DNA of 64,000 bases from an uncultured Aquimarina sp. (GCA_947498935.1 CANMMM010000003.1:124001-188000); one strand, 5' to 3'; positions 42,371 through 52,909 are shown, counted from the first letter of the stretch. Program-made: numbers and translations. Notes: generated by a model not told the origin, from the letters alone.

Positions 42371-45300
42371 TTATTCCTCTAATCTGATATCTAGCCCTAG
42401 ACCTTTTAATTCATGCATTAATACATTGAAAGATTCTGGTAGTCCTGGCTCTGGCATTGGCTCACCTTTTACGATACTTTCGTATGTTTTGGCTCTACCA
42501 ATTACATCATCAGATTTTACAGTCAATATTTCGCGTAATGTACTTGATGCTCCGTATGCTTCTAATGCCCATACCTCCATCTCTCCAAAACGCTGACCAC
42601 CAAACTGAGCTTTACCTCCTAATGGTTGTTGCGTAATTAAAGAGTAAGGACCGATAGAACGAGCGTGCATCTTATCATCTACCATATGCCCTAATTTAAG
42701 CATGTAGATAACTCCTACTGTTGCAGGTTGATCAAAACGGTCTCCCGTTCCTCCGTCATATAAATACGTATGTCCAAATCTTGGAATTCCTGCTTCGTCG
42801 GTGTATTCATTAATCTGGTCTAATGATGCTCCATCAAAAATTGGTGTTGCATATTTTCTACCTAATTTCTGACCTGCCCAACCTAGTACAGTTTCATAAA
42901 TCTGTCCAATATTCATACGAGATGGTACCCCTAATGGATTCAATACGATATCAACCGGTGTTCCATCTTCTAGGAATGGCATGTCTTCCTCACGTACTAT
43001 ACGGGCTACAATACCCTTATTTCCGTGACGTCCTGCCATCTTATCTCCTACTTTCAGTTTACGCTTCTTAGCAATATATACTTTAGCAAGCTTGATGATT
43101 CCTGATGGTAACTCATCTCCCACAGAAATTGTAAACTTCTCTCTTCGTAGGTTTCCTTGTAAGTCATTTTCCTTGATCTTGTAATTATGGATCAAATCAG
43201 CAACCATTTTATTTACATCATCATCGGTAGTCCAAGTCCCTTTGGTAAGGTGCGCATAATCATCTACACTGTTCAGCATTTTCTGAGTATACTTCTTACC
43301 TTTTGGTAATACTTCTTCTCCTAGATCATTAATCACTCCCTGAGAAGTTTTACCTCCAACTATTAGAAATAATTTATCGATTAACTCCGATTTTAATAGC
43401 GCGAATTTCGCTTCATAAGACCTTTCTAAGATTGCGATATCTTCTTTGTCTTGTGAGCGTTTACGCTTATCTTTAATTGCTCTAGCAAATAATTTTTTAT
43501 CAATTACTACTCCATGTAGTGATGGAGACGCTTTTAAAGAAGCATCTTTTACATCTCCAGCTTTATCACCAAAGATCGCTCTTAATAACTTTTCTTCTGG
43601 AGTTGGATCACTTTCTCCTTTTGGTGTAATTTTACCAATTAAGATATCACCAGGTTTGATCTCCGCTCCTATACGAATCATTCCGTTTTCATCTAGATCT
43701 TTGGTAGCATCTTCAGAAACATTTGGAATATCATTCGTCAATTCTTCATTACCTAATTTGGTATCTCTTACTTCTAAAGAATACTCATCGATATGAATAG
43801 ATGTAAAGATGTCTTCGCGTACTACTTTTTCTGAAATTACAATCGCATCCTCGAAGTTATATCCTTTCCAAGGCATGAAGGCAACCTTCATATTTCTTCC
43901 TAATGCCAGCTCTCCATTTTCAGTAGCATATCCCTGACACAATACTTGACCTTTAGCTACTCTATCGCCAACTTTTACGATTGGTTTTAGGTTGATCGAA
44001 GTACCTTGATTCGTCTTTCGGAATTTAATTAAGTTGTATGTTTTAGAATCATCATCAAAGCTTACCATTCGCTCTTCATCAGTTCTGTCGTACTTAATCG
44101 TAATTTTCTGTGCATCTACATACTCTACTACTCCATCTCCTTCTGAGTTAATCAATACTCTAGAGTCTGATGCTACTTGACGTTCTAAACCTGTTCCTAC
44201 GATTGGTGCATCTACACGCAATAATGGTACTGCTTGACGCATCATGTTCGATCCCATCAAGGCACGGTTTGCATCATCATGCTCTAAGAAAGGAATCAAT
44301 GAAGCTGATATCGACGCGATCTGGTTTGGTGCTACATCTGCATAGTTTACTTGTGTAGGATCGATTACAGGGAAGTCACCTTCCATACGAGCAATTACCT
44401 TATCTGTTTCAATCGTTCCATCTTCTTGCAGTGCTAAGTTAGCCTGCATGATCAGTTTTTCTTCTTCTTCTTCTGCACTTAAGTATCTGTACTCTGTAAG
44501 ATCTACTTTTCCATTCTCTACCTTACGGTATGGAGTTTCTAAGAATCCCATAGAGTTTACCTTAGCAAATACAGCTAATGAAGAGATCAGACCAATATTC
44601 GGCCCTTCTGGTGTTTCGATAGGACACAAACGACCATAATGTGTATAGTGTACATCTCGCACCTCAAAACCTGCTCTTTCTCTAGATAAACCTCCAGGTC
44701 CTAATGCAGATAATCGTCTTTTATGTGTAATCTCGGCTAATGGATTTGTTTGGTCCATAAACTGAGATAACTGGTTCGTTCCAAAAAATGAATTAATTAC
44801 AGACGATAATGTTTTAGCATTGATCAAATCGATAGGTGTAAATACTTCATTATCTCTAACGTTCATACGCTCACGGATTGTACGTGCCATTCGTGCCAAT
44901 CCTACACCAAATTGCTGAGACAATTGCTCTCCTACTGTTCTTACACGTCTGTTAGAAAGGTGATCAATATCGTCAATCTCAGCTTTAGAATTAATTAATT
45001 CAATTAGGTACTTGATAATAGTAATAATATCTTCTTTGGTAAGTACTTGCTTATCCATTTCGATATTAAGACCTAATTTCTTATTCATTCTGTAACGACC
45101 AACTTCACCTAAGTTATAACGCTGATCAGAGAAGAATAATTTATCTATGATACCTCTTGCAGTCTCCTCATCAGGCGGTTCTGCATTACGTAATTGTCTG
45201 TATATATGTTCTACAGCCTCTTTTTCTGAGTTTGTAGGGTCTTTTTGCAATGTGTTATGAATAATTGCATAGTCACCTTTATCATTATCTTCTTTGTGCA

Positions 45301-46180
45301 ATAAGATTGTTTTTGCACCAGAATCTACGATTTCATCTAGGTGATCTTTGTCTAAGATAGTATCACGATCTAGTACGATTTCGTTACGCTCTATGGATAC
45401 TACTTCTCCTGTATCTTCGTCTACAAAATCTTCGTGCCATGTATTCAATACACGTGCAGCTAATTTGCGACCCAATACTTTTTTAAGTCCAGTTTTAGAA
45501 ACTTTTACTTCTTCTGCAAGATCGAAAATTTCTAAAATATCTTTATCTCTTTCAAAACCGATAGCTCTAAAAAGAGTTGTTACTGGTAATTTTTTCTTTC
45601 TATCAATATAGGCGTACATTACGCTATTGATATCTGTAGCAAATTCTATCCAAGATCCTTTAAAAGGAATTACTCTGGCAGAATACAGCTTAGTTCCATT
45701 TGCATGGAAAGATTGTCCAAAGAATACACCTGGCGAACGATGCAACTGAGATACTACAACACGCTCTGCTCCGTTGATACAAAACGTACCACTTGGCGTC
45801 ATATAAGGAATTGTCCCTAAATATACATCTTGTACAATTGTCTCGAAGTCTTCGTGCTCTGGGTCTGTACAGAAAAGTTTCAGACGTGCTTTTAGAGGTA
45901 CACTATACGTAAGTCCTCTTTCTATACACTCTTGGAGATCATATCGTGGTGGATCTACAAAATAATCTAAAAATTCAAGTACAAATTGATTACGTGTATC
46001 AGTAATCGGGAAATTTTCCATGAAGGTGTTGTAAAGGCCTTCATTTCCTCTTTCTTCTGACTTAGTTTCTAATTGAAAAAAGTCTTGAAAAGATTTGATC
46101 TGTATATCCAAAAAGTCAGGATAATCAGGTCTATTCTTTACAGAAGAAAAATTCAATCTTTCAGTTTGCGTTGCTAACAT
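42371..46180 (-). CDS. rpoB: RNA polymerase beta subunit
   Basis: 1269 residues from the ATG at 46180; the frame also offers a TTG one codon earlier. The rifampicin pocket is of sensitive type: [20 protein letters not shown] and [20 protein letters not shown], with the Asp, His and Ser positions unchanged relative to E. coli 516, 526 and 531. [17 protein letters not shown] and [12 protein letters not shown] are also present. It follows rplL after 133 bp containing a strong hairpin. Confidence 0.98.
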   Translation of the reverse strand: MLATQTERLNFSSVKNRPDYPDFLDIQIKSFQDFFQLETKSEERGNEGLYNTFMENFPITDTRNQFVLEFLDYFVDPPRYDLQECIERGLTYSVPLKARLKLFCTDPEHEDFETIVQDVYLGTIPYMTPSGTFCINGAERVVVSQLHRSPGVFFGQSFHANGTKLYSARVIPFKGSWIEFATDINSVMYAYIDRKKKLPVTTLFRAIGFERDKDILEIFDLAEEVKVSKTGLKKVLGRKLAARVLNTWHEDFVDEDTGEVVSIERNEIVLDRDTILDKDHLDEIVDSGAKTILLHKEDNDKGDYAIIHNTLQKDPTNSEKEAVEHIYRQLRNAEPPDEETARGIIDKLFFSDQRYNLGEVGRYRMNKKLGLNIEMDKQVLTKEDIITIIKYLIELINSKAEIDDIDHLSNRRVRTVGEQLSQQFGVGLARMARTIRERMNVRDNEVFTPIDLINAKTLSSVINSFFGTNQLSQFMDQTNPLAEITHKRRLSALGPGGLSRERAGFEVRDVHYTHYGRLCPIETPEGPNIGLISSLAVFAKVNSMGFLETPYRKVENGKVDLTEYRYLSAEEEEEKLIMQANLALQEDGTIETDKVIARMEGDFPVIDPTQVNYADVAPNQIASISASLIPFLEHDDANRALMGSNMMRQAVPLLRVDAPIVGTGLERQVASDSRVLINSEGDGVVEYVDAQKITIKYDRTDEERMVSFDDDSKTYNLIKFRKTNQGTSINLKPIVKVGDRVAKGQVLCQGYATENGELALGRNMKVAFMPWKGYNFEDAIVISEKVVREDIFTSIHIDEYSLEVRDTKLGNEELTNDIPNVSEDATKDLDENGMIRIGAEIKPGDILIGKITPKGESDPTPEEKLLRAIFGDKAGDVKDASLKASPSLHGVVIDKKLFARAIKDKRKRSQDKEDIAILERSYEAKFALLKSELIDKLFLIVGGKTSQGVINDLGEEVLPKGKKYTQKMLNSVDDYAHLTKGTWTTDDDVNKMVADLIHNYKIKENDLQGNLRREKFTISVGDELPSGIIKLAKVYIAKKRKLKVGDKMAGRHGNKGIVARIVREEDMPFLEDGTPVDIVLNPLGVPSRMNIGQIYETVLGWAGQKLGRKYATPIFDGASLDQINEYTDEAGIPRFGHTYLYDGGTGDRFDQPATVGVIYMLKLGHMVDDKMHARSIGPYSLITQQPLGGKAQFGGQRFGEMEVWALEAYGASSTLREILTVKSDDVIGRAKTYESIVKGEPMPEPGLPESFNVLMHELKGLGLDIRLEE

Positions 46181-46253
46181 CAATGGACGGAATTAAATTA
46201 AAGTTTTCATTAGTGTTGCATATTTTAACACTTCGTATTTATATATGCAAAAT

Positions 46254-46291
46254 GGTTTAGACCTTAGAGAATAAATCTCTAGGTCTAAACC
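46254..46291 (-). other. Hairpin in the rplL-rpoB spacer
   Basis: GGTTTAGACCTTAGAG and CTCTAGGTCTAAACC pair with one bulge. On the minus strand it is followed by ATTTTGCATA, a poor T-run. The position matches the partial attenuator/RNase III site known between rplL and rpoB in E. coli. Confidence 0.55.
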
Positions 46292-46313
46292 TATATGTCA
46301 ATATATGGTAAGC

Positions 46314-46691
46314 TTATTTAAGCTCAACCTCAGCTCCAGCCTCTTCTAATTGTGCTTTAAGCGCTTCAGCTTCATCTTTTGCTACTCCTTCTTTGATTGC
46401 ACTTGGTGCTCCATCAACTAATCCTTTAGCATCCTTAAGTCCAAGTCCAGTTAATTCTTTAACTAACTTTACAACTGCAAGCTTAGCTCCACCAGCCGCT
46501 TTAAGGATTACGTCAAATTCAGTCTTTTCGTCAGCAGCATCTCCACCAGCAGCTCCACCACCAGCAGCAACAGCTACTGCAGCAGCAGCAGGCTCAATAC
46601 CATACTCTTCTTTTAATATATCAGCTAACTCATTAACTTCTTTTACTGTTAAGTTAACTAATTGTTCTGCGAAATCTTTTAAATCTGCCAT
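46314..46691 (-). CDS. rplL: 50S ribosomal protein L7/L12
   Basis: 125 residues. The N-terminal dimerisation domain ([20 protein letters not shown]), the Ala/Gly-rich hinge (about 37-52) and the C-terminal domain ([40 protein letters not shown]) are complete. It forms the ribosomal stalk that recruits translational GTPases. It is in the rplKAJL-rpoBC cluster. Confidence 0.97.
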   Translation of the reverse strand: MADLKDFAEQLVNLTVKEVNELADILKEEYGIEPAAAAVAVAAGGGAAGGDAADEKTEFDVILKAAGGAKLAVVKLVKELTGLGLKDAKGLVDGAPSAIKEGVAKDEAEALKAQLEEAGAEVELK

Positions 46692-46755
46692 TTTCTATCG
46701 TTTTTAATAATTTTTATTGAAATATAATTTGGTAAAAAGTGCGTACACGCTTTGA

Positions 46756-47277
46756 TTATCCTTCTTTCTCGGATAATGTTTTAAGGATTCCTGCAAGTTT
46801 TCCTCCACTTGATTTAAGTGCAGAAACAACATTCTTAGCAGGCGATTGTAATAATCCGATGATATCTCCGATTACTTCTTCCTTAGACTTAATATTAACT
46901 AATGCGTCTAAGTTCTCATCTCCTACAAAGATTGCTTCTTCTACAAAAGCACCTTTTAATAAAGGTTTTTCAGATTTCTTACGAAATTCTTTAATTACTT
47001 TTGCAGGTGCATTTCCTGTCTCAGAAAACATAATAGAAGTGTTACCTTTTAATACATCAGGTAACTCTCCAAAATCTTTATCTGATTTTTCCATTGCTTT
47101 CGCAAGCAATGTATTCTTTACAACTGAAAGTGATACGTTTGCTTTAAAACAAGCTCTACGTAAATTTGAAGTTGTCCCAGCATCTAATCCTGAAATATCA
47201 GCTAAATATATATTAGCGTTTTCAGCTAACTGAGCAGTTAAGTCTTCAATTACTTGTGATTTTTCTTCTCTTGTCAT
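46756..47277 (-). CDS. rplJ: 50S ribosomal protein L10
   Basis: 173 residues. Family blocks: EEKSQVIEDLTAQLAENANI, then DAGTTSNLRRACFKANVSLS and VVKNTLLAKAMEK. The C-terminal helix that anchors L7/L12 is present (SALKSSGGKLAGILKTLSEK). It is only 12 bp after rplA, so there is no room for the long L10-binding leader known from enterobacteria. Confidence 0.97.
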   Translation of the reverse strand: MTREEKSQVIEDLTAQLAENANIYLADISGLDAGTTSNLRRACFKANVSLSVVKNTLLAKAMEKSDKDFGELPDVLKGNTSIMFSETGNAPAKVIKEFRKKSEKPLLKGAFVEEAIFVGDENLDALVNIKSKEEVIGDIIGLLQSPAKNVVSALKSSGGKLAGILKTLSEKEG

Positions 47278-47289
47278 AATCTATCTTAA

Positions 47290-47985
47290 TTACCCAGCAA
47301 AGTTCTTAGAATCTATCTGAACACCTGGGCTCATTGTAGATGATAGGTATATAGATTTGATATATATACCTTTTGCAGCCACAGGCTTCAACTTTACTAA
47401 TGTTGTTAATAATTCTTTTGCATTACCTGCTAATTTATCAGCAGAAAAAGACGACTTACCAATTGCAGCGTGTACAATACCAGTTTTATCTACTTTAAAG
47501 TCGATTTTACCAGCTTTTACATCTGACACTGCTTTTGCTATGTCCATAGTTACTGTACCTGTTTTTGGGTTAGGCATTAAACCTCTAGGACCTAATACAC
47601 GACCTAATGGTCCTAATTTACCCATTACACTAGGCATCGTGATGATTACATCTACATCTGTCCAACCATCTTTGATTTTCTGTAAATACTCATCTAATCC
47701 TACAAAATCAGCACCAGCTTCTTTAGCTTCTGCTTCTTTGTCTGGAGTTACTAATGCAAGAACTTTTACATCTTTTCCAGTACCATGGGGTAGCGTAACT
47801 ACACCACGTACCATTTGGTTTGCTTTTCTAGGGTCTACATTCAGACGCACAGCTAAATCTACAGATGCATCAAAATTTACCGTAGTTATTTCTTTTACTA
47901 AAGCAGTTGCCTCGTCTAATGAATAAGCTTTATTCTTATCTACTTTAGCACGAGTTTCCTTTTGCTTCTTTGTTACTTTTGCCAT
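47290..47985 (-). CDS. rplA: 50S ribosomal protein L1
   Basis: 231 residues. Signature segments: [59 protein letters not shown]. It binds the L1 stalk of 23S rRNA and can repress its own operon in other bacteria. It is 18 bp after rplK. Confidence 0.97.
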   Translation of the reverse strand: MAKVTKKQKETRAKVDKNKAYSLDEATALVKEITTVNFDASVDLAVRLNVDPRKANQMVRGVVTLPHGTGKDVKVLALVTPDKEAEAKEAGADFVGLDEYLQKIKDGWTDVDVIITMPSVMGKLGPLGRVLGPRGLMPNPKTGTVTMDIAKAVSDVKAGKIDFKVDKTGIVHAAIGKSSFSADKLAGNAKELLTTLVKLKPVAAKGIYIKSIYLSSTMSPGVQIDSKNFAG

Positions 47986-48003
47986 TTTGTACAGGTTTTT
48001 TTA

Positions 48004-48441
48004 TTAAAAAGGAGCATCTCCTTTTACAGTTACACCCATTGAACGAGCAGTACCAGCGATCATTTTCATAGCAGATTCGATAGTGAATGCATTTAAGTCT
48101 TGCATTTTATCTTCAGCTATTGTACGTACTTGATCCCAAGTAACACTTGCTACTTTTTTACGATTAGGCTCTCCTGAACCTTTTTTTGTTTTTGCTGCTT
48201 CCAATATTTGTACAGCCGCTGGTGGAGTTTTAATTACAAAGTCAAAAGATTTGTCTTTGTATACACTAATAACCACTGGTAATACTTTACCAGCTTTATC
48301 TTGTGTTCTACCATTGAATTGCTTACAGAATTCCATGATATTCACACCGGCAGCACCTAAAGCAGGTCCAACTGGTGGTGACGGATTCGCCGCTCCACCA
48401 CGTACTTGTAGTTTTACAACCTTACTTAATTCTTTAGCCAT
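48004..48441 (-). CDS. rplK: 50S ribosomal protein L11
   Basis: 145 residues. [20 protein letters not shown] and [15 protein letters not shown] mark the N-terminal domain. The rRNA-binding C-terminal domain has [19 protein letters not shown] and [10 protein letters not shown]. It belongs to the GTPase-associated centre. It is the first ribosomal gene after nusG. Confidence 0.97.
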   Translation of the reverse strand: MAKELSKVVKLQVRGGAANPSPPVGPALGAAGVNIMEFCKQFNGRTQDKAGKVLPVVISVYKDKSFDFVIKTPPAAVQILEAAKTKKGSGEPNRKKVASVTWDQVRTIAEDKMQDLNAFTIESAMKMIAGTARSMGVTVKGDAPF

Positions 48442-48518
48442 TTTTCTAATTTTAAATTAGAATTGTCCTATTATGTGGAAGCAATTAGAACAATTCAGGA
48501 TATATAATGTAACAATTA

Positions 48519-49073
48519 TTATACTTTCTCTACTTGCATATAACTAAGTTCTAACGGTGTCTTTCTTCCAAAGATTTTCACCATTACTTCTAGTTTACGC
48601 TTTTCTTCATTTACTTTCTCAACATTTCCGTTGAAACCATTAAATGGACCATCAATTACTTTTACAGTTTCTCCTACAGCATATGGGATAGCAACATTAT
48701 CTGTTTTTACAGCTAATTCATCTACTTTCCCTAACATTCTATTGATCTCAGATTTTCTTAATGGTACTGGATCACCTCCTTTTACTTCACCTAAGAAACC
48801 GATTACTCCGTTAATCGATTTAATAATATGTGGAATTTCTCCAGATAAGTTAGCTTCTATCATCACATATCCTGGAAAATAAACTCTTTCTTTGTTTATT
48901 TTTTTTCCATTCCTTACTTGTACTACTTTTTCTGTAGGGACTAAAATCTGTGATACATAATCTTCTAAGCCCATATGACTGATTTCTCTTTCTATATAGT
49001 CTTTTACTTTATTCTCTTGTCCACTAACAGCACGTACAACGTACCACTTCTTTGTATTATTACCTTCAGCCAT
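48519..49073 (-). CDS. nusG: Transcription termination/antitermination protein NusG
   Basis: 184 residues. The NGN domain (KWYVVRAVSGQENKVKDYIE, KERVYFPGYVMIEANLSGEI) is followed by a KOW domain (AVGETVKVIDGPFNGFNGNV). It binds RNA polymerase and couples it to ribosomes or Rho. It is 6 bp after secE, in the normal order. Confidence 0.97.
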   Translation of the reverse strand: MAEGNNTKKWYVVRAVSGQENKVKDYIEREISHMGLEDYVSQILVPTEKVVQVRNGKKINKERVYFPGYVMIEANLSGEIPHIIKSINGVIGFLGEVKGGDPVPLRKSEINRMLGKVDELAVKTDNVAIPYAVGETVKVIDGPFNGFNGNVEKVNEEKRKLEVMVKIFGRKTPLELSYMQVEKV

Positions 49074-49079
49074 GTATAC

Positions 49080-49277
49080 TTATGATTTAACTAAAGTGAA
49101 GTAATACTCTATCATGTTACTAAAAACGGTATCAATACCCCAGATGGCTAGTGAAAATAAAACCGAAAACACAATAACTATCAAAGTAAGTTTTTGTGCC
49201 TCTGCCCATGGTGTCCATGTCACATGATTTTTTAACTCATTAAATGATTCTGTTACATAATCGATCAATCCAGCCAT
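49080..49277 (-). CDS. secE: Preprotein translocase subunit SecE
   Basis: 65 residues. A cytoplasmic amphipathic helix (TESFNELKNHVTWTPWAEAQ) is followed by one transmembrane helix (LIVIVFSVLFSLAIWGIDTV). This is the small, single-span form of most bacteria. It clamps SecY in the translocon. It lies between tRNA-Trp and nusG. Confidence 0.95.
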   Translation of the reverse strand: MAGLIDYVTESFNELKNHVTWTPWAEAQKLTLIVIVFSVLFSLAIWGIDTVFSNMIEYYFTLVKS

Positions 49278-49382
49278 TGTATTAATTTCGTTATATACCG
49301 TACTTAAAAAGCACCGTATTATTATTTTTCTAATCCAACAATTTAAAAAATGTGTTGGTGTTCATTATCTCTTATTATATAC

Positions 49383-49417
49383 TAAAACATTTACCTTCAT
49401 ATCAGATAAATGTTTTA
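49383..49417. other. Hairpin in the tRNA-Trp to secE spacer
   Basis: TAAAACATTTA (49383-49393) and TAAATGTTTTA (49407-49417) are perfectly complementary over 11 bp. A weaker pair CCAACA / TGTTGG lies nearer secE (about 49337-49356). These may be processing sites in the 245-bp leader. Confidence 0.45.
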
Positions 49418-49522
49418 ATAAAATTTAAAGTAACTTTCTCTTCTTGAAGTCTATCACTTTAAAGTAATGTTCTAAAAACTATGTTTGAAGTTTTGAATGC
49501 TACGAACATCAGTTTTTGTATG

Positions 49523-49595
49523 CACGGGTTGAGAGGCTCGAACTCCCGACACCTGGTTTTGGAGACCAGTGCTCTACCAACTGAGCTAAACCCGT
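49523..49595 (-). tRNA. tRNA-Trp (anticodon CCA)
   Basis: Acceptor ACGGGTT with G73, D-arm GCTCAGTTGGTAGAGC, anticodon stem CTGGT / ACCAG with loop CTCCAAA, and T-arm GGGAGTTCGAGCCTC. It lies between tuf and secE, a conserved location. Confidence 0.95.
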
Positions 49596-49600
49596 ATACA

Positions 49601-49635
49601 ATAAGTTAAGGTATTTTAGAAACACCTTAACTTAT
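49601..49635 (-). terminator. Hairpin after tuf
   Basis: ATAAGTTAAGGT (49601-49612) and ACCTTAACTTAT (49624-49635) make a perfect 12-bp stem just past the tuf stop and before tRNA-Trp. There is no T-run, so it may be a processing or partial termination site. Confidence 0.5.
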
Positions 49636-49648
49636 AGTGTTCTTATAA

Positions 49649-50836
49649 TTAGTCTAGGATTTCAGTTACTTGACCTGCTCCTACTGTTCTACCTCCTTCA
49701 CGGATAGCAAAACGAAGACCTACATTCATTGCGATTGGCTGGATAAGCTCTACAGTAATTGTTAAGTTATCACCTGGCATTACCATCTCTACTCCATCAG
49801 GAAGTGCAATATTTCCTGTTACGTCAGTTGTACGTACGTAGAATTGTGGACGGTAGTTATTATGGAATGGAGTGTGACGTCCACCTTCTTCTTTCTTAAG
49901 GATATATACCTCAGCTTTGAAGTTTTTATGTGGAGTTACAGAACCTGGCTTAGTGATTACCATACCTCTAGAGATTTGAGTCTTTTCAATACCTCTTAAT
50001 AGGATACCTGCGTTATCACCAGCTTCACCTCTATCTAATATTTGACGGAACATTTCGATACCTGTAATGGTAGAAGTTAATTTCTCAGCTCCCATACCGA
50101 TAATCTCTACAGGATCTCCAGTGTTAGCGATACCAGTTTCGATACGTCCTGTTGCTACAGTACCACGACCAGTAATAGAGAATACATCTTCGATAGGCAT
50201 TAAGAAATCTTTATCGATCTCACGTAATGGCTCTTCGATCCAAGCATCAACTTCTTTCATTAAGTCTAATACTGTATCTACCCACTTTTGCTCACCATTA
50301 AGTGCTCCAAGTGCAGAACCAGCTACAACAGGTCCATTATCACCATCATATTCGTAGAAAGATAATAAGTCTCTTACTTCCATTTCTACTAATTCAAGTA
50401 ATTCTTCATCGTCTACCATATCCACTTTATTAAGGAATACAACGATTCTTGGAATACCTACCTGACGTCCTAAAAGGATATGTTCACGTGTTTGTGGCAT
50501 TGGTCCATCAGTAGCAGCTACTACTAAGATCGCACCATCCATTTGTGCAGCACCAGTAACCATGTTCTTTACGTAATCGGCGTGACCTGGACAGTCTACG
50601 TGAGCGTAGTGACGGTTAGCTGTTTGATACTCTACGTGAGATGTATTAATAGTAATACCTCTTTCTTTTTCTTCTGGAGCGTTGTCGATAGTATCGAAAT
50701 CTCTAGCCTCAGAAAGACCAGCGTCTGCTAATACTTTAGTAATTGCAGCAGTTAATGTAGTTTTACCGTGATCAACGTGTCCAATAGTACCAATATTTAA
50801 GTGCGGTTTGGAACGATCAAAAGTTTCCTTTGCCAT
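49649..50836 (-). CDS. tuf: Elongation factor Tu
   Basis: 395 residues. G1 [11 protein letters not shown]3 [13 protein letters not shown]4 [10 protein letters not shown] and G5 SALGAL are intact. Domains 2 and 3 are complete to [15 protein letters not shown]. It delivers aminoacyl-tRNA to the ribosome. It is embedded in a tRNA operon, downstream of tRNA-Thr(GGU). Confidence 0.98.
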   Translation of the reverse strand: MAKETFDRSKPHLNIGTIGHVDHGKTTLTAAITKVLADAGLSEARDFDTIDNAPEEKERGITINTSHVEYQTANRHYAHVDCPGHADYVKNMVTGAAQMDGAILVVAATDGPMPQTREHILLGRQVGIPRIVVFLNKVDMVDDEELLELVEMEVRDLLSFYEYDGDNGPVVAGSALGALNGEQKWVDTVLDLMKEVDAWIEEPLREIDKDFLMPIEDVFSITGRGTVATGRIETGIANTGDPVEIIGMGAEKLTSTITGIEMFRQILDRGEAGDNAGILLRGIEKTQISRGMVITKPGSVTPHKNFKAEVYILKKEEGGRHTPFHNNYRPQFYVRTTDVTGNIALPDGVEMVMPGDNLTITVELIQPIAMNVGLRFAIREGGRTVGAGQVTEILD

Positions 50837-50894
50837 AATTAATTTATTTAATCTTAGTTATATATTAGTGTTCAATTTATGCTTCTGAACCAAG

Positions 50895-50966
50895 AGCCAA
50901 TGACGAGATTTGAACTCGTGACCTCTTCCTTACCAAGGAAACGCTCTACCCCTGAGCTACACCGGC
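50895..50966 (-). tRNA. tRNA-Thr (anticodon GGU)
   Basis: Acceptor GCCGGTG, D-arm GCTCAGGGGTAGAGC, anticodon stem TTTCC / GGAAG with loop TTGGTAA, and T-arm CACGAGTTCAAATCTCG. CCA is not encoded. Confidence 0.93.
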
Positions 50967-51088
50967 TTTTTTAAGTACAAGATGATAAATCAGAATTCTC
51001 TAAATAACTAGCTAGAAGAAAACCGATTCATCATATATTTTAAAAAACCCAATGCTAAGAATGCATCAAGATTAGCTCTTTACTTTAG

Positions 51089-51161
51089 AGCGGGAGACCG
51101 GGTTCGAACCGGCGACATTCAGCTTGGAAGGCTGACGCTCTACCAACTGAGCTACTCCCGC
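51089..51161 (-). tRNA. tRNA-Gly (anticodon UCC)
   Basis: Acceptor GCGGGAG, D-arm GCTCAGTTGGTAGAGC, anticodon stem TCAGC / GCTGA with loop CTTCCAA, and T-arm GCCGGTTCGAACCCGG. Confidence 0.95.
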
Positions 51162-51207
51162 ATTTACGACTTTATTATTTTTAAATAATATAATAAATCG
51201 ATGGTAG

Positions 51208-51289
51208 TGGGGAGAGCAGGATTCGAACCTGCGAAGGTAAAACCAACAGATTTACAGTCTGTCCTCGTTGGCCGCTTGAGTATCTCCCC
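51208..51289 (-). tRNA. tRNA-Tyr (anticodon GUA)
   Basis: Class II tRNA with a long variable arm. Acceptor GGGGAGA, anticodon stem CAGAC / ATCTG with loop TGTAA, T-arm GCAGGTTCGAATCCTGC, discriminator A. It is the first tRNA after the operon promoter. Confidence 0.95.
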
Positions 51290-51345
51290 AATTACAAAAT
51301 CATTATTTCAAAATGAACTTCATATCGTTTTTGATTTTGAGTGTG

Positions 51346-51375
51346 CAAAATTAAACATTTATTTTGTTTTTCAAA
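51346..51375 (-). promoter_or_regulatory. Promoter of the tRNA-Tyr/Gly/Thr-tuf operon
   Basis: TTTG (51372-51375), 18 bp, then TAATTTTG (51346-51353) on the minus strand, a full TTTG/TAnnTTTG match 57 bp upstream of tRNA-Tyr. Confidence 0.75.
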
Positions 51376-51463
51376 AAAAAATTTAATTTTTTTCTTTAAA
51401 AATTTTACGCTTGCCTTTCTAAACACACAACAGTATAAAAACTGATAAATTTCATTATTTCAG

Positions 51464-51537
51464 AGCCGATAGAGGGACTCGAACCCACGACCTGCTGATT
51501 ACAAATCAGCTGCTCTAGCCAGCTGAGCTATATCGGC
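51464..51537 (-). tRNA. tRNA-Thr (anticodon UGU), second copy
   Basis: Identical over the whole gene to the tRNA at 21822-21895. It has its own promoter at 51589-51619 and is separated from the tRNA-Tyr operon promoter by about 90 bp. Confidence 0.95.
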
Positions 51538-51560
51538 TTTTCACCTGCCTTTTTTGTCAC

Positions 51561-51587
51561 AAAAAAGCCCGCTATTTCTAGCGGACT
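51561..51587 (-). terminator. Terminator after hpf, overlapping the tRNA-Thr promoter
   Basis: CCGCTA and TAGCGG (extended with one mismatch to AGCCCGCTA / TAGCGGACT) around a TTTC loop, followed on the minus strand by six T. It lies between the hpf stop and tRNA-Thr. Confidence 0.7.
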
Positions 51588-51588
51588 G

Positions 51589-51619
51589 CAAAGATAGACG
51601 TTTTAAACCTTCTACCAAA
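51589..51619 (-). promoter_or_regulatory. Promoter of the second tRNA-Thr
   Basis: TTTG (51616-51619), 19 bp, then TATCTTTG (51589-51596) on the minus strand. The predicted start falls inside the adjacent terminator stem. Confidence 0.75.
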
Positions 51620-51638
51620 CTTTTTTAAAAAAAAATGA

Positions 51639-51941
51639 TCAAAAATGTGCTTTTAATTTTTCCTTTCGTTTTTTCAAACGACGCTCCAAAGAACTAACAC
51701 ACTCATCTACACCTTCTTCGAAACTTTTATTGATTTTTTTGATTATAAATTCATCTCCTGGCACACTTAACAAAATTTCTGTAATCTTGTTCTCTTTACC
51801 ACTTGTATTCATCACCTTCAAGAATACATCTGCATGTATAATCTTACTAAAATGATTTTCGAGCTTATCCAATTTTGTTTGTGTGAAATTTACCAACTTC
51901 TGATCTACATTAAAATTTACGGATTGTAGGTTCACTTTCAT
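51639..51941 (-). CDS. hpf: Ribosome hibernation promoting factor (short HPF/RaiA family)
   Basis: 100 residues, the short form without the dimerising C-terminal tail. Family pattern: VNLQSVNFNVDQKLVNFTQT, then KLDKLENHFSKIIHADVFLK and KSFEEGVDECVSSLERRLKK with the basic end KRKEKLKAHF. It binds idle ribosomes. It is 60 bp after xerC on the same strand. Confidence 0.92.
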   Translation of the reverse strand: MKVNLQSVNFNVDQKLVNFTQTKLDKLENHFSKIIHADVFLKVMNTSGKENKITEILLSVPGDEFIIKKINKSFEEGVDECVSSLERRLKKRKEKLKAHF

Positions 51942-52001
51942 AGGTGCTAGTTTTTAGATTAAACAAAAAAAAGTAAACTGTAAAAAAGTGCTCAGAAAGA
52001 C

Positions 52002-52904
52002 TTAGTGACGCTCTTTCTTAGCATTACGCGGATGAGTTTGCTCATGTATCTTAGCCAATTGCGCTATATTTTGATGTGTATACACTTGTGTCGCAGCTAA
52101 ACTAGAATGACCAAGAAGCTCTTTTACAGCATTTAAATCTGCCCCTTCACTCAACAAATGAGTCGCAAATGAGTGCCTTACTATATGCGGACTCTTTTTT
52201 ATCTTAGAAGAGACCTCACTAAAGTAATGATTTATAACACGATAAACAAGCATTTCATAAATTTTCACTCCTTTTTCAGTAAGCAATAAAAAACCATCAT
52301 CTACACCACACACTACTTGCTTTCTTTCTTCTAGATACAACACCAACGTTTCTAACACCGAAGGAATCAACGGCACCAATCTTTCCTTATTCCTTTTCCC
52401 CAACACCTTTACCTGCTTATTCAACACATCTACATCTTCTAATCGCAACTGCACCAACTCTATTCTACGCATACCCGTAGCATACAACAACTCTACTATT
52501 AACCGATCCCTAAACGCCTTAAACCCCTGCGACTGCCGCAACATCTCCAATACCTCCGACATTTCTACCTGAGAAAATGGCACTTGATTCACCTTAGAAG
52601 CCTTTAATGATTTATGCCCCAACAAAGGACTCTTCTGTACACACCCTATTTTTAACAAAAACTTATAATACGCGGTCAGTGAAGAAACCTTTCTATTAAT
52701 AGTCCTATTACTCTTACCCTCCTCCACCAAACTAACAATCCAAGACCTTATTTGCACATAATGCGCTTTAGAAATATCTGCATCTTCATACGTTTTCTCA
52801 AAAAAAACAACAAAAGATCGCAAATCAGCTTCATAAGCTGTAACGGTATGCTTAGAAAATTTCTTTTCTAAAGAAAGATATGTTATAAACTCAGATAATA
52901 GCAT
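52002..52904 (-). CDS. xerC: Tyrosine recombinase XerC/XerD family
   Basis: 300 residues. N-terminal SAM-like DNA-binding domain (FITYLSLEKKFSKHTVTAYE). The catalytic set is complete: Arg146 in YATGMRRIEL, Lys170 in VLGKRNKERLVPL, His240 and Arg243 in SPHIVRHSFATHLL, His266 in LLGHSS, and Tyr275 in TQVYTH. The place between rpsU and hpf is normal for the housekeeping chromosome-dimer recombinase of flavobacteria, not a phage integrase. Whether it is XerC or XerD cannot be fixed here. A hairpin with T-run abuts its start codon. Confidence 0.9.
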   Translation of the reverse strand: MLLSEFITYLSLEKKFSKHTVTAYEADLRSFVVFFEKTYEDADISKAHYVQIRSWIVSLVEEGKSNRTINRKVSSLTAYYKFLLKIGCVQKSPLLGHKSLKASKVNQVPFSQVEMSEVLEMLRQSQGFKAFRDRLIVELLYATGMRRIELVQLRLEDVDVLNKQVKVLGKRNKERLVPLIPSVLETLVLYLEERKQVVCGVDDGFLLLTEKGVKIYEMLVYRVINHYFSEVSSKIKKSPHIVRHSFATHLLSEGADLNAVKELLGHSSLAATQVYTHQNIAQLAKIHEQTHPRNAKKERH

Positions 52905-52909
52905 AAAAA

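Noticed and set aside
52002-52904. Tyrosine recombinase as evidence of a prophage or integrative element
   Set aside because: It lies between rpsU and hpf in a housekeeping setting with no phage genes, attachment repeats or foreign composition nearby; it is the Xer type.
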